A stretch of DNA of 5,751 nt from Deltaproteobacteria bacterium (GTDB lineage Bacteria; Desulfobacterota; GWC2-55-46; S146-73): positions 1-5,751 of the forward strand of contig WGFF01000318.1 in the NCBI GenBank assembly GCA_015492355.1, written 5' to 3'. Each line of letters opens with the position of its first letter. Positions within the stretch are counted from its first letter, which is position 1. The notes under the pieces were generated by a model. That model was not told the origin of the DNA. It searched no databases and worked only from the letters and a program-made list of their open reading frames with translations. A program made the translations under genes and the position numbers. Below, piece by piece: positions 1 through 5,723 of this stretch.

Positions 1-369
1 CTCATAAATACGCTCTGAATCAGTCAGCAACCTGAGCGCCCTGTCCGCATCTGTTACCCGAAATCCCTCTTTGTATCCTGTCCAGGAATCCTTGGGACTT
101 CTGCTACCAAGTCTTATGAAAGCACCATCAGGAAACTTGCAGAGTTCTCTATTAATTCTTTCTTTCAATCCTTTCCATCTGTCCTCCGTGATGTACTGCC
201 TGTATCTTTCATAGAAAACCTCCCCATATTCCCTAATCTTTGACCCGAGCGTACAGGTCTCATCCATTGCAAGAGGAATCCTGATCTGCGCTATGGATAA
301 TCTCTGCAGTTCTGTGGGCCAGTTTTCAAGACATGTACTTTTGACCATCTCAAAGTATGAATTCCCCAT
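1..369 (-). CDS. Partial protein, N-terminal 123 residues; possibly CDC123/ATP-grasp-like
   Basis: This is the first 123 codons of a gene that continues past the left edge. I translated it by hand from the ATG at 369-367, which has a clear GGAGGTG ribosome binding site at 381-375, so the start is well supported. The reading frame is open throughout. The most distinctive stretch is residues 82-96, GAFIRLGSRSPKDSW, preceded by a charged helical segment rich in Tyr, Arg and Glu (about 44-75). From memory, an 'R-L-x-S-R-S-P-K-D' block of this kind occurs in CDC123/D123-like ATP-grasp proteins, some of them in phages; this is a resemblance, not a proven assignment. There is no signal peptide or membrane segment, so the product is probably cytoplasmic. 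Twelve of its 14 arginines use AGA or AGG. It lies 96 bases downstream of dnaN on the same strand, separated by an intrinsic terminator, so it may be a separate transcription unit or depend on readthrough. The coding call is firm; the family is tentative. Confidence 0.8.
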   Translation of the reverse strand, partial: MGNSYFEMVKSTCLENWPTELQRLSIAQIRIPLAMDETCTLGSKIREYGEVFYERYRQYITEDRWKGLKERINRELCKFPDGAFIRLGSRSPKDSWTGYKEGFRVTDADRALRLLTDSERIYE

Positions 370-385
370 GATTACACCTCCGCTC

Positions 386-429
386 AAAAATAAAAAAGGC
401 GACTGAAACACGAGAATCAGCCGCCTTTT
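386..429 (-). terminator. Intrinsic terminator after dnaN
   Basis: Read on the minus strand, bases 429-417 and 406-394 form a 13-bp stem with a 10-base loop. The one apparent mismatch on the plus strand (402/421) becomes a G-U pair in the minus-strand RNA, which shows the direction. The stem is followed by T6, A, T5 (397-386). It lies 36 bases past the dnaN stop. The T-tract ends only 4 bases before the GGAGGTG ribosome binding site of the next gene (381-375), leaving no room for a separate promoter in between. Confidence 0.88.
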
Positions 430-465
430 CGTGAATCTACTGATAAATTGCAACCTATTGATATA

Positions 466-1566
466 TTACTCTAAAAGCCTCATCGGCATGACAAGGTATG
501 TACTTTCTTTATTCGATAGAGGTGTGATAAGAGCAGGACTCATATCGTCCTTGAATCTGATCACAATCCTCTCGTCATACATCGCATCGAATATCTCCAC
601 CAGATACCTCGCATTGAAAGCGATACAAAAATCTTCACCCTCATACTCGACCTCTATCTCTTCCTCTGCATCACCCATCTCCTGGTTCGATACAGAAAGC
701 CTGAGTTTCTTCTCTGAAAGTTCAAATCTCACACCCCTTATCCTGTCATGAGACGAAAGCACGGATACCCTTTTGAGAGCCGAAAGTAACAACTCCCTGT
801 CAATAACGAGTACTGTGTTGTTGTCGGATGGAATTATACCCCTGTATTCTGGAAATGTACCCTCAAGAAGTCTGAATACGACCAGATACTCATCACACCT
901 GAAAACAGCTCTGTCCCCGGTTATACCCACCGAGATACTTTCTGCAGACTGTAAGAGCTTTTTGAGTTCCATCATACCCCTGTAGGGAAGAAGAACGCCC
1001 GAGCGTGAGATGGAAAAGTCCTTCTCCACTATACTCAACCTGTGTCCATCCGTGGTCACAAGACGGGTCCTGGAACCATTGTTCTCGATGTAAAAACCAT
1101 TGATGTTATATCTCATGGTATCATGTGAAACAGAAAAACAGGTCTTCTCGATCATATCCACGATAACCCCTCCCGGAACCTCATCGAACTTCACCCCTTC
1201 AGGAAGTGGAAGCGATGGAAAATCCTCCACAGGCAACATCTGAAGATTGAAACGGGACCTTCCACTCTTCAAGACAAGTTTCTCCGTGGCAGTATGAACT
1301 TCAACAGTATCAGTATCGAGTTCCTTCACTATCTCGAACAGTTTCCTTGCATTCACGACACACGAACCCTCCTTTTCTATGATCGCATCCACTTTGCCCT
1401 GTATGAACATCTCAAGGTCAGTGGTTGCGAAAACCATCCCGTCAGTACCCGCAGATATAAGAACGCCTGCAAGAACAGGCAGGGTGTTCTGTCTGCTGGC
1501 AGAAGCCGTACCATGGACCTTCTGAAGCACCTTCAAAAGTTCATCCCTGTCAATCCTGACCTTCAT
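466..1566 (-). CDS. dnaN: DNA polymerase III beta subunit (sliding clamp)
   Basis: This encodes a 366-residue bacterial sliding clamp, the same length as the E. coli protein. The clamp forms a ring on duplex DNA, is opened by the clamp loader, and tethers replicative polymerase and repair proteins. Three repeated domains fit roughly residues 1-120, 121-245 and 246-366. Recognisable family blocks are an N-terminus like MKVRIDRDELLKVLQKV, TLPVLAGVLI near residue 30, DFPSLPLPEG near 115, TDGHRLSIVEKD near 175, FPEYRGIIP near 240, and the C-terminal VMPMR at 359-363, part of the groove that binds partner proteins. The start is set by an AAAGGAGGT site at 1583-1575, 8 bases from the ATG. Chromosomal dnaN usually lies in a dnaA-dnaN-recF cluster. 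Here it follows an SbcC-like gene and precedes an unrelated gene, so it may be an element-borne or second clamp. Intrinsic terminators flank it on both sides. No frameshift or missing domain is seen. Confidence 0.96.
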   Translation of the reverse strand: MKVRIDRDELLKVLQKVHGTASASRQNTLPVLAGVLISAGTDGMVFATTDLEMFIQGKVDAIIEKEGSCVVNARKLFEIVKELDTDTVEVHTATEKLVLKSGRSRFNLQMLPVEDFPSLPLPEGVKFDEVPGGVIVDMIEKTCFSVSHDTMRYNINGFYIENNGSRTRLVTTDGHRLSIVEKDFSISRSGVLLPYRGMMELKKLLQSAESISVGITGDRAVFRCDEYLVVFRLLEGTFPEYRGIIPSDNNTVLVIDRELLLSALKRVSVLSSHDRIRGVRFELSEKKLRLSVSNQEMGDAEEEIEVEYEGEDFCIAFNARYLVEIFDAMYDERIVIRFKDDMSPALITPLSNKESTYLVMPMRLLE

Positions 1567-1599
1567 AAACCCGGACCTCCTTTCCCTGTCTTTCTATTC

Positions 1600-1631
1600 A
1601 AAAAAAGAGGGCATACACCGTATGCCCTCTT
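1600..1631 (-). terminator. Intrinsic terminator after the SbcC-like gene
   Basis: On the minus strand a perfect 12-bp stem (1631-1620 with 1616-1605, core GAGGGCATAC/GTATGCCCTC) closes a 3-base loop and runs into a T7 tract (1606-1600). It starts 14 bases past the SbcC-like stop at 1646. The tract ends 16 bases before the dnaN ribosome binding site. Being perfect, short-looped and T-rich on this strand only, it is a strong minus-strand terminator. A dnaN promoter would have to overlap it or lie inside the SbcC-like gene, or transcription must read through. Confidence 0.93.
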
Positions 1632-1645
1632 GAAAGATTTGATTG

Positions 1646-3844
1646 CTACCCGGAAAGTTCTATTCTATAATCCGCGATCTCCTGTACCTCTGGAGATTGC
1701 GATATGAAAAATTCAACATCATATCCACCCACCTCAAGCACCTTCCTTTTCATGGAGACGAATTCCCTCTTTCGTTGAAAATCAAGGGCACCATCCTTCT
1801 CATCCGTGAAAAGTGCCCTGTATTTCCTCCCACTCCTCTGCGAGTTGTAAAGCGAGATGGCACGGGCTATGGCCTCCTCTATCCAGACCTTCTCACCACC
1901 ACTCATAATTCTGAGACTCTTCGATTCGTTCCTCGTCGAGTCGAAAACCATGATGTCAAAGGTCTCCCTGAGTCCCTTACCACCTGCCCTTGCCACCTGG
2001 GTATCTATCCTCACCGTAAACCTCGAACCAAAGCAGCTCAGAAGTTCATTCGCTATGGCAGAGATGGCGGGTCCAGCGTCATCTATCTCCAAAGCAATGA
2101 TACCATCACTGCCCAGTGCCCTTTCGAGAAGTGACCACTCCGAGATATCTTTCTCCTTCTCTTTCATTGATTTTTCGATCCTCTTGAGTTCCTTCACGGA
2201 AGTCCTGGATTGTTCGACCACAGCCTCCATACTACCCAGTGTGCGTTTCAATTCGGATAACCTCCCGAGAAGTTCCTTTCTCCTGCTTTCCAGGGCAACA
2301 ATCCTGCCTGCCAGGTATCTGACCTTTTCAGAGAGCCCCTTCTCCTCCCCGTCATCGATAAAAGAAAGCTTCTTCTCAATATCCTCCAGTTCTTTCTTCA
2401 GAGAAGGCAGCTCCTTCTCCGCAAGCTCGATCCGGGGTAGAAGAGACGAAGACTCACGTGCCATGCGGATCCTCTGCTCCACTTCTTTCATCTTTTCAGA
2501 AATAGATTGCCTTTCTTTGATCTTCTCGGAAAATCGCCTCTCCATATCCCTGAGAAGCATGACCCTGGGTTCTATTCCCCTTATCTCCTCTTCAAGGGCC
2601 TTCTCTTCAGCGGTCATATCCTTCATGGACTCAAGCCCCTGGATGATTCCGGGAATTGAATCTCTTGAGGTTATGGCATTCTCAAGGATTGGACATCGAC
2701 CCTTCAGATCATCGTCACACGGGACCCTGTCGAGAAGGGCTGAAGTCTCCCGCGCACGCCTGAGCTCGTCTTTCAGAACCTCGGTCCTGTGAGTCCTTTT
2801 CAAACCCAGCTCGGAAAGCTCCTTCCTGAGCCTGACAAGATCCTTCTCTTCTTCCCTGAGAGAGGTGAGTTCAGACTGGAGTCCAGAAATCTCCCTCTCA
2901 ACACCATCGTATTCACGCCGTAACAACTCCAGCCTGCACTGGTACCTCTTCTCCTCACCAGCAGATTCCTTTATCTCCCCTGACTTCTCAACAAGAGAAA
3001 CATACTGTCTGATCCTGTCCCTGATAACGGACGCCTTCTCCTCAAGTGCCTTCCTCTCCTTCAACCGCTCTTCCATGACCGCCATATCTTCCTTGAGCCT
3101 CTGAAGGGTATTCCTTCCGGATTCCATCTCCTTCTCAATACCCTCGATCTCACTTTCAATGGAACTGATCTCTCTGCGAATCTCTTTCATCCTCTCCTCT
3201 GTATCACTGGCAGATGAAATGAGTGAGGAAAGTCTGTCCTTCTCCATCCTGAGTACTTCCATCTCTCGAAGCATACCGTCCCTGTATTCCCTTGCCCTTC
3301 TGGACTTCTCTTTGAGGTCCTCTATTCCAAGCAACTCCACGAAGATGTCCTTTGCCTCACCCTTTGTGTAATCAGACAGTTTCGTTGAATCTTGACATCT
3401 GAAAACGCTCAGAAAAAAGAGACGTGGAGAACCAAGAAGGTCCTCGATGGCTTTATCATACTCTTCCATCCTGCCTCCACACAGTGCCTTCCAGTCCTTA
3501 CCGCTCCACCTGTAAAGATGGGCTTCCTGCCTCTTTCTATCCGTATCTATAAGAACAAGGCTCTTGAACCTCTGCCCATCCATCTCGAAGACAAGCTCTT
3601 TTAGAGCATCACAGCCATAGCATTCGTTATAGTAACTGAACGCCCTTGGTGAGTAGCTTCCTGCCCGATAGGGCATGATCCTGAAGGGATGAAGATTGTC
3701 AAGAATCGTGGTCTTGCCAGACCCGTTCGGACCAACTATGGCAACAAGACCACCATGGTCCGAAAGGTCAAGCTCTAAAAAGTCCCTGTTGAGACCTGAC
3801 CGTATACCTTTGAATCCCCTGAGTTTCAAAAAAAGTGGTCTCAT
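1646..3844 (-). CDS. SbcC/Rad50/gp46-like SMC-family ATPase
   Basis: This is a 732-residue ABC-type ATPase with the Rad50/SbcC layout. The family uses ATP to gate a partner nuclease (SbcD, Mre11, T4 gp47) in processing DNA ends, hairpins and recombination intermediates. The N-terminal head has Walker A GPNGSGKTT (38-46) and a Q-loop candidate Q151 in FRCQD. A long charged coiled coil spans about 180-560, with an apex at C376-x7-C384 in VPCDDDLKGRC that probably forms the hook. The C-terminal head has signature SGGE (648-651), Walker B ALFTDE (677-682) and D-loop DGALD (684-688). It is shorter than E. coli SbcC (1048) and nearer to phage-type proteins. The usual switch-region histidine appears to be glutamine (Q716 in FFISQSPE). 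I chose the ATG at 3844, not the TTG at 3847, because AGGAGG lies 5 bases before the ATG. The start overlaps the methyltransferase end by 77 bases. No SbcD-like nuclease gene is in the window. Confidence 0.92.
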   Translation of the reverse strand: MRPLFLKLRGFKGIRSGLNRDFLELDLSDHGGLVAIVGPNGSGKTTILDNLHPFRIMPYRAGSYSPRAFSYYNECYGCDALKELVFEMDGQRFKSLVLIDTDRKRQEAHLYRWSGKDWKALCGGRMEEYDKAIEDLLGSPRLFFLSVFRCQDSTKLSDYTKGEAKDIFVELLGIEDLKEKSRRAREYRDGMLREMEVLRMEKDRLSSLISSASDTEERMKEIRREISSIESEIEGIEKEMESGRNTLQRLKEDMAVMEERLKERKALEEKASVIRDRIRQYVSLVEKSGEIKESAGEEKRYQCRLELLRREYDGVEREISGLQSELTSLREEEKDLVRLRKELSELGLKRTHRTEVLKDELRRARETSALLDRVPCDDDLKGRCPILENAITSRDSIPGIIQGLESMKDMTAEEKALEEEIRGIEPRVMLLRDMERRFSEKIKERQSISEKMKEVEQRIRMARESSSLLPRIELAEKELPSLKKELEDIEKKLSFIDDGEEKGLSEKVRYLAGRIVALESRRKELLGRLSELKRTLGSMEAVVEQSRTSVKELKRIEKSMKEKEKDISEWSLLERALGSDGIIALEIDDAGPAISAIANELLSCFGSRFTVRIDTQVARAGGKGLRETFDIMVFDSTRNESKSLRIMSGGEKVWIEEAIARAISLYNSQRSGRKYRALFTDEKDGALDFQRKREFVSMKRKVLEVGGYDVEFFISQSPEVQEIADYRIELSG

Positions 3845-4982
3845 CAATACCTCCTCTCCTTAACCATATCTCCCTGTCTCCTGGAATGAGTTTCCATCCT
3901 TCATGTACAGAACAAAGCACACGCAACATCTCCTCGGCAATTGCCTTCACCACCATCGGGGGTACAGCATTGCCGATACCTTCCCTTATCTCCCTGTCCG
4001 TACCCGTAAAACACAGAGGTGTACCATCGGAAAATCTCTCGGGAAAGGATTGAATCAGCGAAAGCTCAAGAAGCGTAAGAGGTCTGTTATGCGGTCCTCT
4101 GCCATCAATGCATCTATCATCATGAATGCAGAACTGACCTGAATCAAAACTCTGCCCGGTAACGGTCATACCAACATCATCATAGGTCAGAACACGCATC
4201 AAACCTCGACGCCTGTGCCTGTTACGATACTGAAATTCTGAAGGGGCAGCCCATATATCACCTCCAGGTGGTATGGCCTGAAGCCTCCTCCAGGTCACAG
4301 AAGACACGCGAGGTAAATGGTGCATGGGAATAGAACCATCAGGATATGGCAGATGACCGATAACATCCCTCAACGTCAGAGGTCTACGCAAAGGAGGATA
4401 AAGAAGAAAATTACCACCGCTCTTCCGCCTGTGCCTTGCCATGAGAAAATACCTGACCCTTTTCTGGGCGATCCCGCCAATAAGGGCGCAATTGTGAGTA
4501 CCGTCGTGGATGACATAACCGTAAAAATGAAGGAGAGACTTTATGCGTTCAAGAAGTTCCTTACCTGTGGACATTATCCTGGGTACATTCTCAAGAAAAA
4601 TAAAATAAGGTAACTCCTTTTTGAATGCCTCCATCACCAGCATCACACCCCTGAGTGTGAGCTCGTTGAGTTCAATGTATTTTTTCTGTCTGCGCATGAA
4701 CTCGGGCAAACACCCTGAAAATCCCTTGCATGGAGGAGACATAAACACCACGTCAGGATAAATACCACCTGTATATTCAAGAAGATCACACGGTGAAAGG
4801 TCTCTTATATCAGATTCGAGAAGACCAGTGCCCACAAGACGTCTGTAGTTGGCTACGGCAACAGGATTGTTGTCAACTCCACCTATCACACAAAACCTCG
4901 CATCCTCTGTAGATGCCACCATCGCACCGTAATCAGCTCCCCCAAAACCGGAAAACAAGGAAAACCATGTGAATACTCTCAT
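3768..4982 (-). CDS. DNA (cytosine-5-)-methyltransferase
   Basis: This 404-residue enzyme would transfer a methyl group from S-adenosylmethionine to carbon 5 of cytosine in a specific DNA sequence. The C5-methyltransferase motifs come in standard order: motif I FSGFGG (10-15, cofactor binding), motif IV SPPCKGFSG with catalytic C85, motif VI ENVP (131-134), motif VIII QKRVR (173-177), a variable target-recognition region about 180-295, motif IX RPLTLLELSLIQSFP (300-314) and motif X GNAVPP (337-342). Motif IV has Lys where Gln is commonest (PPCQ). After motif X a tail of about 60 residues runs to the stop, and its last 25 codons overlap the SbcC-like gene. The ATG at 4982 has AGGAGG 5 bases upstream. 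No restriction endonuclease is nearby in the window, so it is probably an orphan enzyme, as often found in phages, serving protection or DNA marking. The target sequence cannot be read from the protein. A leader terminator lies just upstream (5000-5031). Confidence 0.95.
   Translation of the reverse strand: MRVFTWFSLFSGFGGADYGAMVASTEDARFCVIGGVDNNPVAVANYRRLVGTGLLESDIRDLSPCDLLEYTGGIYPDVVFMSPPCKGFSGCLPEFMRRQKKYIELNELTLRGVMLVMEAFKKELPYFIFLENVPRIMSTGKELLERIKSLLHFYGYVIHDGTHNCALIGGIAQKRVRYFLMARHRRKSGGNFLLYPPLRRPLTLRDVIGHLPYPDGSIPMHHLPRVSSVTWRRLQAIPPGGDIWAAPSEFQYRNRHRRRGLMRVLTYDDVGMTVTGQSFDSGQFCIHDDRCIDGRGPHNRPLTLLELSLIQSFPERFSDGTPLCFTGTDREIREGIGNAVPPMVVKAIAEEMLRVLCSVHEGWKLIPGDREIWLRRGGIDETTFFETQGIQRYTVRSQQGLFRA
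3850..3855 (-). promoter_or_regulatory. Ribosome binding site of the SbcC-like gene, inside the methyltransferase gene
   Basis: On the minus strand the sequence reads AAGGAGAGGAGGTATTGATG. AGGAGG sits 5 bases from the ATG at 3844 but only 2 bases from the TTG at 3847, which decides for the ATG. The site lies within the methyltransferase coding region, so ribosomes translating that gene pass over it; translational coupling is likely. Confidence 0.8.
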
Positions 4983-4999
4983 AAAAACCTCCTGAAAAT

Positions 5000-5031
5000 A
5001 AAAAAAAGCAGACAGCCCTTTCCTGTCTGCT
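5000..5031 (-). terminator. Intrinsic terminator in the methyltransferase leader (possible attenuator)
   Basis: On the minus strand a perfect 9-bp stem (5031-5023 with 5015-5007, AGCAGACAG/CTGTCTGCT) with a 7-base loop runs into T8 (5007-5000) and then A and TTTT. On the plus strand the hairpin is followed by CTGTTCG, so only minus-strand transcripts would stop here. The neighbour upstream on this strand is read the other way, so the terminator closes no gene seen in the window. Its tract ends 5 bases before the ribosome binding site of the methyltransferase. This placement suggests leader attenuation or antitermination. It could instead end a small RNA or an antisense transcript of the gene at 5139. 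Confidence 0.85.
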
Positions 5032-5073
5032 CTGTTCGTTGCCTACTACATAACAAACCATTGCTATATATGT

Positions 5074-5100
5074 ATTACCCTTTTCGGCTGAAAAGGTAAT
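5074..5100. repeat. Inverted repeat in the divergent intergenic region
   Basis: ATTACCCTTTTC (5074-5085) and GAAAAGGTAAT (5090-5100) are inverted copies with one extra C in the left arm, separated by GGCT. It lies between the divergent methyltransferase and outer-membrane genes, 38 bases before the latter's start. It could be an operator for a dimeric regulator of either gene, or an RNA hairpin in either leader. No T-tract follows on either strand, so it is a poor terminator. Promoter elements here are weak: I see AT-rich TATATA and TAATAT stretches but no convincing -35/-10 pair on either strand. Confidence 0.6.
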
Positions 5101-5138
5101 ATCTTTATGAAACTCACAAAACCTTCAGGAGGTGTACT

Positions 5139-5702
5139 ATGAGAAAGATACTCTATCTCATCTTCACCACAATATCTCTTTTTGCCTGGACAGGCAGTGT
5201 GAAGGCAGAACCTGTGCAGTCAGTGAGCCTGAATCCACTGGGACTCGTATGGGGTATATCCGATGTGGAGTACGAAAGAAGACTCACCGATGACAGCACA
5301 TGGTATGCACGCGGACTTTACTGGGCAACAGAAACAGGAGACTGGTCGTGGTATGCAACAGGCGTGGCAGGCGGATACAGAAAATACTTCAAGGGCAGAG
5401 CCTTCGAAGGTCCATACCTTGGTGCAAATGGAGGATTCATGAACCTCTCAGCAGAATACGAACCGATCCCTGGACTCAAAGGCGACAGCTCGGCCCTGTT
5501 CGTATCCTTGAATGGCGAACTCGGGTACAGGTGGCTCTTCACCAACAACATCACCATATCCCTCGCAGGCACGGCAGGCTTCGCCACAGGTAGTTTGAGT
5601 GTAGAGGTAAAAGACGCATCAACCGGACTGACCTACAGCGAGGATGTACCCGCACGGGGATTCGGCCTCGGTGGGGAATTCAGAATAGGTTATACATGGT
5701 GA
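5139..5702 (+). CDS. Secreted outer-membrane beta-barrel protein (DUF3575/OmpW-like pattern)
   Basis: This 187-residue protein has a clear signal peptide: MRK, a hydrophobic core at about 4-17, and a likely signal peptidase I site after VKA (23/24). The mature part, about 164 residues, alternates polar and hydrophobic or aromatic residues as in small outer-membrane barrels, about eight strands. It begins with NPLGLVWGISDVEYERRL (32-49), has GYRKYF and GPYLGANGG turns, and ends in RIGYTW, a terminal aromatic residue as recognised by the barrel-assembly machinery. The NPLGL...EYER and GYRKYF...YLG pattern recalls DUF3575-type barrels; this is from memory. The start has AGGAGGTG (5127-5134) 4 bases before the ATG. 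It is the only plus-strand gene, is divergent from the methyltransferase, and has its own terminator hairpin, so it is a single-gene unit. In a mobile element it would be a cargo gene altering the cell surface; alternatively it marks the chromosome next to the element. The exact function is unknown. Confidence 0.88.
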   Translation: MRKILYLIFTTISLFAWTGSVKAEPVQSVSLNPLGLVWGISDVEYERRLTDDSTWYARGLYWATETGDWSWYATGVAGGYRKYFKGRAFEGPYLGANGGFMNLSAEYEPIPGLKGDSSALFVSLNGELGYRWLFTNNITISLAGTAGFATGSLSVEVKDASTGLTYSEDVPARGFGLGGEFRIGYTW

Positions 5703-5723
5703 TTCACCCCTTGATGATACAAA

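Noticed and set aside
1294..1707. 137-codon plus-strand open frame spanning the dnaN/SbcC boundary
   Set aside because: It reads through the terminator hairpin and two genes on the other strand, which is typical of a chance frame.
1643..2134. 163-codon plus-strand open frame
   Set aside because: It lies inside the opposite strand of the C-terminal ATPase head, where minus-strand motifs (signature, Walker B, D-loop) are clear, and it has no ribosome binding site or recognisable motif.
1857..2792. 311-codon plus-strand open frame rich in Ser, Leu, Phe and Ile
   Set aside because: It lies opposite the charged coiled coil of the SbcC-like gene; the Ser/Leu bias is what antisense reading of Glu/Lys/Arg-rich codons gives, and there is no family pattern or ribosome binding site.
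2101..3260. Repeated CTTCTC/CTCCTT-like patches suggesting tandem repeats
   Set aside because: They are irregular and reflect Glu/Lys/Arg codon runs of the coiled coil; no unit recurs with fixed spacing, and there are no CRISPR-like repeats.
3845..3847. TTG as start of the SbcC-like gene, one codon upstream of the chosen ATG
   Set aside because: It is only 2 bases from the AGGAGG site, too close for normal initiation, while the ATG at 3844 has a suitable 5-base spacing.
4933..5061. Possible 42-codon leader peptide on the minus strand, overlapping the methyltransferase start
   Set aside because: The ATG at 5061 has no ribosome binding site, the frame runs through the terminator stem and T-tract, and the peptide has no run of regulatory codons as in amino-acid attenuators.
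5300..5593. 97-codon plus-strand frame and an 89-codon minus-strand frame (5318-5587) within the outer-membrane gene
   Set aside because: Both are other-frame readings of a well supported secreted protein gene, without ribosome binding sites or family motifs.
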